NCBI GenBank assembly: GCA_903851365.1
Contig: CAINOB010000053.1
Location: 1-38,457, forward strand
From: an uncultured Bacteroidota bacterium
GTDB taxonomy: Bacteria > Bacteroidota > Bacteroidia > Bacteroidales > UBA12481
DNA: 38,457 nt
Reading direction: 5' to 3'
Positions 33,121 to 38,457 of the stretch are shown piece by piece; position 1 is the first letter of the stretch; each line of letters opens with the position of its first letter. The position numbers and the translations under genes were made by a program. The notes under the pieces are model-generated. The model searched no databases, was not told where the DNA came from, and saw only the letters and a program-made list of their open reading frames with translations.

Positions 33121-34689
33121 ATGAAAAACATGAAAGGTTTAACACTTCTCAGAATCAGCCTGATTACCCTTTCCACCCTCTTTGCAGTCCTTTTGCATTC
33201 TTGCAAGCCTGAATCAAACACCGCCCCGACAGCCATTTTTACAATTGCTCCGGCGTTTGGTTCTGTCGACTCTACCTTTACTTTTGATGCTTCCGGAGTA
33301 AGCGATGTTGAAGATCCGGTTGCCAATCTTCAAGTCCGCTGGGACTGGGAATCAGATTCGGTATTTGATACTGAATTCAGTACCACCAAGATTATCAAAC
33401 ATAAATTTTCTGCCGGTGGAACAATAAACATTACTGTTGAAGTAAAGGATACCAAAGGTAAAACAGGCCGGTATACCGATTTCGTGCGGGTACTTTGGAA
33501 TAACCGCCCACCAAAGGCCGCGCTCAGTGTGTCTCCAAAAAGCGGGTTCCTGCAGGATATTTTCAAAATCGATGCCTCCGCAAGCAGTGATGCTGAAGAT
33601 AAGGTCGCTGACCTGATGGTTCGATTTGATTTTGAGGGCGATGGAACCTGGGATACAGAATATTCAAAAACAAAAATTGTAAATCACCAGTATTCGGCTG
33701 CCGGTTCTTATAAGGTAACTGTAATGGTAAAAGACAATGGCGGATCAACAGATACAGAGTCTTATTCGCTCACTGTTGCACCAACAAATATGCCTCCTGA
33801 AGTACCGAAAGATCCTAGTCCGACCGACAAAGCCGTTAAATCCAGTACCTTAGGCATTCTTACCTGGACCTGTGTCGATCCTGACAGGGATTCCCTGAAA
33901 TATGACATTTATTTTGGCGTCGATCCAAATCCTCCCAAAGTGGCGAGCGACCAATCAGGTGCTTTATATGAATGTTTGCCGCTTGAATATTCGACTCAGT
34001 ATTATTGGAAAGTTGTTGCCCGGGATCCTTATGCCCATGAGGTTTCAAGTCAGGTTTGGTCATTTACTACCAACACTCCGATCTATCCTCTTTCTACCTT
34101 TGTCGACCGGCGAGATGGGCAGGTATATAAATCTGTAACGATTAACGACAGGATTTGGATGGCCCAGAACCTGAATATCGGAACTATGATCAATCCAAGC
34201 AATGGCACTCCAAATGATGGCAATCAGGTAGATAATGGGAAAGCTGAAAAATACTGTTATAAGAACGATCCGGCTAACTGCGCTATTTATGGTGGCCTTT
34301 ATCAATGGAATGAAGCTATGGCCTACGGAACCGTTGAAGGTGGAGCCGGTATTTGCCCGGATGGCTGGCACTTACCAACCGATGCGGAATGGCATGATTT
34401 AATTCTGTTCCTGGATCCAAAAGATGCTGAAGCACAGGCTGGCACTCAGCTGGCCCTTGGCGGTCTCTCAGGTTTTCAGGCGCTCTTTTCGGGATACATC
34501 ATTTTTGCCGAAAGGAAGTATTATGATCTCAGCGATGCCGGTTATTTCTGGAGTTCGACAGTTAATCCAAATGCTGAGCTTAGTCACCTGGCGCTCATTC
34601 GATCGATATACCGGGGAAAACCAGCTTTTCAGCAAGATACTTCTCAAAAGCTCAACGGCCTGCCGGTGCGCTGCGTGAAAGACTACTAA
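33121..34689 (+). CDS. Surface lipoprotein with two PKD domains, an Fn3-like domain and a FISUMP domain
   Basis: A 522-residue lipoprotein with lipobox LLHSC (Cys about 28). Two PKD domains follow (about 35-125 and 130-220; each has the FDFEGDGTWDTEYS-like core and a glycine-rich sheet end). An Fn3-like domain spans about 222-318 (ILTWTCVDPDRDSLKYDIYFG, YYWKVVARD). The C-terminal FISUMP domain (about 325-520) shows NDRIWMAQNLNIGT, GLYQWNEAM, CPDGWHLPTDAEWHDLI and GLPVRCVKD. FISUMP proteins are abundant secreted proteins of Bacteroidota and Fibrobacteres of unclear function. ATG 33121 and the in-frame ATG three codons later both suit the signal peptide. UbiX follows after 17 bp. Confidence 0.88.
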   Translation: MKNMKGLTLLRISLITLSTLFAVLLHSCKPESNTAPTAIFTIAPAFGSVDSTFTFDASGVSDVEDPVANLQVRWDWESDSVFDTEFSTTKIIKHKFSAGGTINITVEVKDTKGKTGRYTDFVRVLWNNRPPKAALSVSPKSGFLQDIFKIDASASSDAEDKVADLMVRFDFEGDGTWDTEYSKTKIVNHQYSAAGSYKVTVMVKDNGGSTDTESYSLTVAPTNMPPEVPKDPSPTDKAVKSSTLGILTWTCVDPDRDSLKYDIYFGVDPNPPKVASDQSGALYECLPLEYSTQYYWKVVARDPYAHEVSSQVWSFTTNTPIYPLSTFVDRRDGQVYKSVTINDRIWMAQNLNIGTMINPSNGTPNDGNQVDNGKAEKYCYKNDPANCAIYGGLYQWNEAMAYGTVEGGAGICPDGWHLPTDAEWHDLILFLDPKDAEAQAGTQLALGGLSGFQALFSGYIIFAERKYYDLSDAGYFWSSTVNPNAELSHLALIRSIYRGKPAFQQDTSQKLNGLPVRCVKDY

Positions 34690-34706
34690 TTGTTGATTCG
34701 ATTTGG

Positions 34707-35273
34707 ATGATTAATAAAAAGTTGATTATTGGAATAACGGGAGCCAGTGGTTCAGTTTATGCTCAACTGCTCTTGAAGAAATTGTGTGAACTCCAGGCAC
34801 AACCTGATGAAGTTGCCATGGTGATATCTAAGACCGCCGAAAAAGTTTGGGCTTTTGAACTGCCTGATGTGCCCCTCTTGACCAGTCCGTTTACCCGTTA
34901 TGATCCTGATAGTTTTTTTGCGCCCCCCGCCAGTGGTTCTGCAGGGTACGATGCCATGATTATTATTCCCTGTTCTGTCGGCACGCTGGGTCGCATTGCA
35001 GCAGGTACAGCGGATGACCTGATGTCTAGGGCAGCTGATGTTATGCTTAAAGAGAGAAGAAAACTGATCCTGATACTTCGCGAGGCTCCGTATAGCCGTA
35101 TTCATATACAAAACATGCTTTCGGTAACCGATGCCGGCGGAATCATCTGTCCGGCATCGCCCGGATTCTATCAGCATCCTTCGGATATTACCGGACTTTG
35201 CAGCACGGTGGTCGACCGTGCACTCTCGCTTGCCGGGATAGATACAGGCTCAAAAGGGTTCATGGTGTCATAG
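34707..35273 (+). CDS. ubiX: Flavin prenyltransferase UbiX
   Basis: A 188-residue flavoprotein. The N-terminal GITGASGSVYAQLLL loop binds flavin; SVGTLGRIAAGTADDLMSRAADV and LILREAPYSRIHIQNMLSVTDAGG are the best-conserved segments of the family. It makes prenylated FMN, the cofactor of UbiD-type decarboxylases. No ubiD gene is in the window; Bacteroidota use such decarboxylases in menaquinone and aromatic metabolism. It lies 17 bp after the FISUMP gene, so it may be read from the same transcript, an odd pairing. The 3' end overlaps the convergent comF gene by 6 bp. Confidence 0.93.
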   Translation: MINKKLIIGITGASGSVYAQLLLKKLCELQAQPDEVAMVISKTAEKVWAFELPDVPLLTSPFTRYDPDSFFAPPASGSAGYDAMIIIPCSVGTLGRIAAGTADDLMSRAADVMLKERRKLILILREAPYSRIHIQNMLSVTDAGGIICPASPGFYQHPSDITGLCSTVVDRALSLAGIDTGSKGFMVS

Positions 35274-35957
35274 CCTGGCCCAGGCAAGTGCGGCGACACT
35301 TACTACTACTCCCTGGACAGCCAGTAATTCCTCGGCGCATGCTTCCAGCGTTGCTCCGGTCGTAATTACATCATCAATCAATAAAACGTGCTTGTTTTCC
35401 AATAAGGCGGCATCCGTGACCTTAAATTTGCCTGAAACATTAAGATATCGGTCATATCTGCTTTTTCTGGTCTGCGTGGAAGTGGCCAGTGGTCGGGTGA
35501 GTGCCCTGCTGGCCAAGGATATACCAAGACCGTCAGAAAGGCCTTTTGCAATAGCTTCACTTTGATTGAATCCTCTTTTTCTCTGTTTTTTTGGGTTCAA
35601 TGGAACCGGAATCAAAAGGTCAGGCCTGACAAAATCCTGACTTTGCCTGAGTTCATAACCATATTGCTTGCCCATTAAAAAACCTATGTCGGGACGGTCG
35701 TTATATTTTAATTTGTGCAATACATCCTGATAGGCTGACCCTTTTCTGAAGTAGAACCAGGCAATCGCTTGTAAAAGCTTAACTCTTCCCCAGAACATTT
35801 CTGCCATCGGATTATCTGGTTCCGAATGGAAATTGGTCACCGGTAACCGTCCGAGGCAAATCAGACAAAGGCACTCTTCCCAATCTTTCAATGATTTGCC
35901 ACAGGCTGGACAGGTTCGGGGAAGGAGCAGGGAGAGAAGGTCGGTAAATGGGTTCAT
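35268..35957 (-). CDS. ComF-family phosphoribosyltransferase-like protein
   Basis: From ATG 35957 (MNPFTDLLSLLLPRTCPACG) the protein has 229 residues, the usual length for the family. An N-terminal zinc-binding motif (CPAC, then CLCLIC) is followed by a type I phosphoribosyltransferase fold with the PRPP loop VLLIDDVITTGATLEA near the C-terminus and KKQRKRGFNQSEAIAKGL in the middle. ComF is linked to DNA uptake in Gram-positive bacteria; in Bacteroidota it is widespread with unclear role. In-frame ATGs at 35984 and 36062 give longer forms; the 36062 form would translate the CCTTGCGCCTT repeat array and is rejected. Confidence 0.88.
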   Translation of the reverse strand: MNPFTDLLSLLLPRTCPACGKSLKDWEECLCLICLGRLPVTNFHSEPDNPMAEMFWGRVKLLQAIAWFYFRKGSAYQDVLHKLKYNDRPDIGFLMGKQYGYELRQSQDFVRPDLLIPVPLNPKKQRKRGFNQSEAIAKGLSDGLGISLASRALTRPLATSTQTRKSRYDRYLNVSGKFKVTDAALLENKHVLLIDDVITTGATLEACAEELLAVQGVVVSVAALAWARL

Positions 35958-36029
35958 TTGTGTTGTTTTTGTATATAGATGCATAAACCCGTAACGGATG
36001 GAATAATTTTCTACACTTTTCCCATGTAA

Positions 36030-36078
36030 CCTTTGCTTGCGCCTTGTGCCTTGCGCCTTCACTTGTCCTTTACGCCTT
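36030..36078. repeat. Degenerate short-unit repeat array (CCTTGYG-type)
   Basis: About 49 bp of imperfect copies of a 7-8 bp unit: GCTTGC, GCCTTGT, GCCTTGC, GCCTTCA, CTTTAC, GCCTT. It lies between the divergent comF and ASKHA genes and ends 6 bp before the TATCTTTG element at 36085-36092. The architecture matches the array at 33012-33074 although the unit sequence is different. Both flanking reading frames run open through it, which produces false N-terminal extensions. Confidence 0.7.
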
Positions 36079-36084
36079 AAATTC

Positions 36085-36092
36085 TATCTTTG
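36085..36092 (+). promoter_or_regulatory. TATCTTTG -7 promoter element of the ASKHA/RACo-like gene
   Basis: An exact TAnnTTTG match ends four bases before ATG 36097, the same spacing as at 6942-6949. It implies a leaderless or near-leaderless mRNA and supports ATG 36097 over the upstream ATG at 36037. Confidence 0.6.
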
Positions 36093-36096
36093 GGTC

Positions 36097-37548
36097 ATGT
36101 CATCCAGGAAACGAATTGAAGTAAAAGTTGGTGAATCCCTCCTCTCGGGCATACGCAGCAAGGGATTATATATTCAGGCGCCATGCGGTGGCAAGGGTAT
36201 CTGTGGTAAATGCAGGGTTGAAGTGGAAGGTGTTGGAAGGGTTAAAGCATGCGAATATTTTCCTGAAAAAGAGGTGGAAGTATATTTACCGCAACCTTCT
36301 GCCATGCAGGTACTCACTGAAAGTTTTTGGCCGGATCCTGAACCGGCACCGGATAATTTTCCGGATAATGATACAAGCTTTCTTGGCTTGGCGGTTGACC
36401 TGGGCACCACGACAGTCGTCGTTTTTCTGGAACACCTTCGTGAACACCGTAATATAGGGGTAAGATCGTTCCCAAACCCGCAACACACCTATGGCGCCGA
36501 TGTAGTAAGCCGTATTCAGTTTTGCCGTGAAAATGAAGAAGGAACCCTACGATTACACACTGAAATTGTAAAAGCTATCGAGGAAGCAGCTGCCGGATTA
36601 TGCAAAGAATTCGGGTATAATTATCATCAGGTCAGCAGGATGTCTGTGACAGGAAATCCAACTATGCTTCATTTGTTTAAAGGGGTGAATCCTGAAAGCA
36701 TTGCGATTTATCCGTTTACTCCGGTTTTTCTTGAGGAGCAAAACTTTAATGGGGCAAGTATCGGCATTTCTCTATTCCCAGCAGCGGGAATTGAACTCAT
36801 TGCATCGGTTTCTTCTTACGTCGGTGCCGATATTGTTGCTGGATTAGCTTCTGTTTCAGTCAATCCTCCATCGGGTTGGAGCCTGTTTCTTGATATTGGA
36901 ACCAATGGGGAAATGGTTTTATGGAATGAACATGAAATTCTGGCTTGTGCCACAGCTGCAGGCCCGGCATTCGAAGGTGCCCGTATTTCTTGCGGCATGG
37001 CTGGTGTAGAAGGTGCTGTTTGTGCTATCGGACCTGATGGTTATGAAACAATTGGGGGAAAGCCGCCTATAGGACTTTGCGGCTCAGGCCTGGTTGATGG
37101 AGTAGCTCTCCTGCTTGATGCCGGGAAAATCGATATGATGGGATACCTCGAGGAGGATGCGAAACTGGAGCCCGGAAATCTTTTCCTGACTCCCCAGGAT
37201 ATTCGTGAAGTTCAACTGGCCAAAGGCGCCATTGCAGCCGGAATAAAAGTACTGATGCATGATGCCGGAATAGGTGCCGAAGAAATCAGGCAGGTCTTCA
37301 TGGCGGGTGGATTCGGATATGCACTGCACGACTGGTCGGCCGGCAGGATCGGCCTGATACCGCTGGGATTGGAAAAAAAGCAAATCAGGGCAGGTAATAC
37401 ATCCGGATTGGGGGCCCGCCTTTGGCTCCATTCTGAAGAATTCAGAAATTTTACACGTGAACTGACCGGGAGGATTAAATATGTTGAATTATCCGATCAT
37501 CCTGAATTTAACGATTTTTTCATGTGGGAAATGACTTTTCCGGAATAA
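36097..37548 (+). CDS. ASKHA-domain ferredoxin-like protein, corrinoid activation (RACo/RamA-type) family
   Basis: 483 residues from ATG 36097. Residues about 1-80 are a 2Fe-2S ferredoxin-like domain (APCGGKGICGKCRVEVEG and a later KACEY supply the four cysteines). Residues about 100-483 are an ASKHA ATPase-like domain (FLGLAVDLGTTTVVVFLEH, SLFLDIGTNGEMVLW, ATAAGPAFEGARI, GLCGSGLVDGVALLL, VFMAGGFGYAL). Relatives use ATP and an iron-sulfur centre to reactivate Co(II) corrinoid proteins of methyltransferases or the acetyl-CoA pathway. No methyltransferase, corrinoid protein or cobalamin riboswitch is visible beside it, so its client is elsewhere in the genome. Typical RACo proteins are over 600 residues; this is a shorter form. 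It is transcribed divergently from comF and followed after 32 bp by the response regulator. Confidence 0.85.
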   Translation: MSSRKRIEVKVGESLLSGIRSKGLYIQAPCGGKGICGKCRVEVEGVGRVKACEYFPEKEVEVYLPQPSAMQVLTESFWPDPEPAPDNFPDNDTSFLGLAVDLGTTTVVVFLEHLREHRNIGVRSFPNPQHTYGADVVSRIQFCRENEEGTLRLHTEIVKAIEEAAAGLCKEFGYNYHQVSRMSVTGNPTMLHLFKGVNPESIAIYPFTPVFLEEQNFNGASIGISLFPAAGIELIASVSSYVGADIVAGLASVSVNPPSGWSLFLDIGTNGEMVLWNEHEILACATAAGPAFEGARISCGMAGVEGAVCAIGPDGYETIGGKPPIGLCGSGLVDGVALLLDAGKIDMMGYLEEDAKLEPGNLFLTPQDIREVQLAKGAIAAGIKVLMHDAGIGAEEIRQVFMAGGFGYALHDWSAGRIGLIPLGLEKKQIRAGNTSGLGARLWLHSEEFRNFTRELTGRIKYVELSDHPEFNDFFMWEMTFPE

Positions 37549-37555
37549 ACTCCAC

Positions 37556-37563
37556 TAACTTTA
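37556..37563 (+). promoter_or_regulatory. Possible -7 element (TAACTTTA) of the response-regulator gene
   Basis: One base off TAnnTTTG, in the 32-bp gap after the ASKHA gene and 17 bp before ATG 37581. Read-through from the ASKHA promoter is equally possible. Confidence 0.3.
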
Positions 37564-37580
37564 GAACTTAATTTTTCAAA

Positions 37581-38273
37581 ATGAATCCACAAGAAACCCG
37601 AATTCTGCTGGTAGATGATGAACCGGATATTTTGGAATTCCTGGGTTTCAACCTGCGTTTGGAAGGTTATATTGTTGATGTGGCAGGCAATGGAACGGAT
37701 GCTGTCCGATTGGCCAGGACTTTTTTCCCCCAACTTATTCTGCTTGACGTTATGATGCCTGGAATGGATGGTATAGAGACGTGTGAAAAACTTCGGAGTA
37801 TCCCGGAATTAAAGAACATTATTATAGCCTTCTTGACTGCCCGGGGGGAAGATTATTCGCAGGTAGCCGGATTTGATGCAGGAGCCGATGATTATATTAC
37901 CAAACCGGTAAAGCCAAAAGTTTTGGTTAGCAGGATAAAGGCGCTATTAAAAAGATTACCCTCCAATGAGGTTGCCGCACCTTCTAAACGGTTGATCCAT
38001 GTGGGCAATTTGGAAATCGACCAGGACCGTTATATCGTGATTTGTAATGGGGAGGAACTTCATTTACCCCGCAAGGAATTTGGCTTGCTGAATCTCCTGG
38101 TAAGCCGCCCTGGAAAAGTTTTTACCCGCGATGAAATCTATCATTCTGTTTGGGGTGATGACGTTATTGTTGGCGACCGCACGATTGATGTCCATATCAG
38201 AAAACTCAGGGAGAAACTCGGTGATAACAGCATCAGAACCATTAAAGGGGTGGGATATACTTTTGTTATCTGA
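37581..38273 (+). CDS. OmpR/PhoB-type response regulator
   Basis: A 230-residue two-domain regulator. The receiver domain (1-120) has the acidic pocket VDDEPD (Asp12, Asp13), phosphoacceptor Asp56 in LILLDVMMPGMDG, the switch Thr in FLTARGED and the Lys in DDYITKPVKP. The C-terminal winged helix (about 135-230) has LHLPRKEFGLLNLLVSRPGKVFTRDEIYHSVWG and RTIDVHIRKLREKLG, the OmpR DNA-binding signature. Such regulators are usually followed by their histidine kinase, but the 184 bases left in the window show no convincing kinase start, so the partner lies further on or elsewhere. Target genes are unknown; binding as a tandem dimer to direct repeats is typical of the family. Confidence 0.93.
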   Translation: MNPQETRILLVDDEPDILEFLGFNLRLEGYIVDVAGNGTDAVRLARTFFPQLILLDVMMPGMDGIETCEKLRSIPELKNIIIAFLTARGEDYSQVAGFDAGADDYITKPVKPKVLVSRIKALLKRLPSNEVAAPSKRLIHVGNLEIDQDRYIVICNGEELHLPRKEFGLLNLLVSRPGKVFTRDEIYHSVWGDDVIVGDRTIDVHIRKLREKLGDNSIRTIKGVGYTFVI

Positions 38274-38336
38274 TTATATTAACAGATAGAATTGTCCTGC
38301 TTGATGTTATATCAGCCTGTTTTAGCTCTATATATG

Positions 38337-38457
38337 TTAGTACCAATTAAGGAAGTTATTAACAATAATTTTGCGCCCCATCAAAGCTCTTAATCGCCAA
38401 GATAAGGTATGATCAGAACCCGTCAAGGGCAAGTAAATGCCTCTTCCTTCACACAAG
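38337..38457 (-). CDS. Possible 3' end of a gene entering from the right edge
   Basis: A minus-strand frame is open from the right edge to TAA at 38337-38339, about 39 codons (contains LPLTGSDHTLSWRLRALMG). It is too short to assign and could be chance. The remaining bases 38274-38336 hold no recognisable terminator or RNA. A competing plus-strand frame starting at ATG 38409 is also open to the edge. Confidence 0.2.
   Translation of the reverse strand, partial: LCEGRGIYLPLTGSDHTLSWRLRALMGRKIIVNNFLNWY

Noticed and set aside
35958-36062. N-terminal extension of comF
   Set aside because: It reads through the same repeat array; the zinc motif region begins directly after ATG 35957, as in the family.
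36037-36096. N-terminal extension of the ASKHA gene
   Set aside because: It translates the CCTTGCG-type repeat array and lies upstream of the TATCTTTG element.
38409-38457. Start of a histidine kinase after the response regulator
   Set aside because: A frame opens at ATG 38409 and runs to the edge, but 16 codons show no membrane or kinase features, and the opposite strand is also open there.
1-38457. tRNA, rRNA, IS elements, prophage or attachment sites
   Set aside because: None were recognised on either strand; all long frames are accounted for by ordinary chromosomal genes. I could not run covariance or profile searches.

Overview
The window reads as a chromosomal segment of a Bacteroidota bacterium, probably an environmental Bacteroidales/Marinilabiliales-type lineage. 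The evidence is a TonB receptor with a carboxypeptidase-regulatory-like domain paired with a DUF4249 lipoprotein, a FISUMP/PKD lipoprotein, the TamB/TamA gene order, recurrent TAnnTTTG -7 promoter elements, few clear Shine-Dalgarno sequences, and moderate-to-low GC. No rRNA, tRNA, CRISPR array, transposase or phage gene was seen. The finer taxonomic placement is a guess.

Layout. Positions 1-8846 hold envelope genes: a truncated TamA-like lipoprotein, a large TamB, a small YxxGxW-rich lipoprotein, a YihY/BrkB membrane protein and two convergent L,D-transpeptidases. Positions 8856-12908 are a tight four-gene operon (OYE reductase, PIG-L deacetylase, GT4 glycosyltransferase, GH100/debranching-like glycosidase). 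Positions 13021-23746 look like one nine-gene unit on the minus strand: AI-2E/PerM-type permease, GH130 protein, GT4 fused to an alpha-helical glycosidase-like domain, MlaE-MlaF-MlaD lipid ABC system, UspA, a CheB-CheR-PAS fusion and a PAS-only protein. Positions 23892-29205 carry an unrecognised protein, a DUF1295 membrane protein, a DPE2-like 4-alpha-glucanotransferase with tandem starch-binding modules, and a second PAS-only protein. Positions 29241-34689 hold surface proteins (lipoprotein, DUF4249, TonB receptor, PKD/FISUMP lipoprotein). Positions 34707-38273 hold UbiX, ComF, a RACo-like ASKHA protein and an OmpR-type response regulator.

The most interesting signal is non-coding. Four copies of a bipartite direct repeat (TTACA core repeated at exactly 21 bp, ending in CAC) lie at 5896-5933, 6861-6899, 12962-13000 and 23812-23850. 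Each is immediately upstream of a minus-strand transcription unit: lipoprotein-tamB-tamA, yihY, the OYE/glycan operon and the permease/GH130/Mla/Usp/Che operon. In each case a -7-like element lies 22-23 bp from the proximal TTACA core (weak for the third). This suggests that a single activator turns on TamB, Mla, YihY, glycan and stress genes together, as an envelope-homeostasis or stress regulon. The regulator itself was not identified in the window.

Secondary observations are two degenerate short-unit repeat arrays just upstream of TATCTTTG promoters (33012-33074 and 36030-36078), two probably leaderless genes (ATG four bases after TATCTTTG), a CheB-CheR-PAS protein and two PAS proteins without any kinase domain, and the TamA truncation near the left edge.
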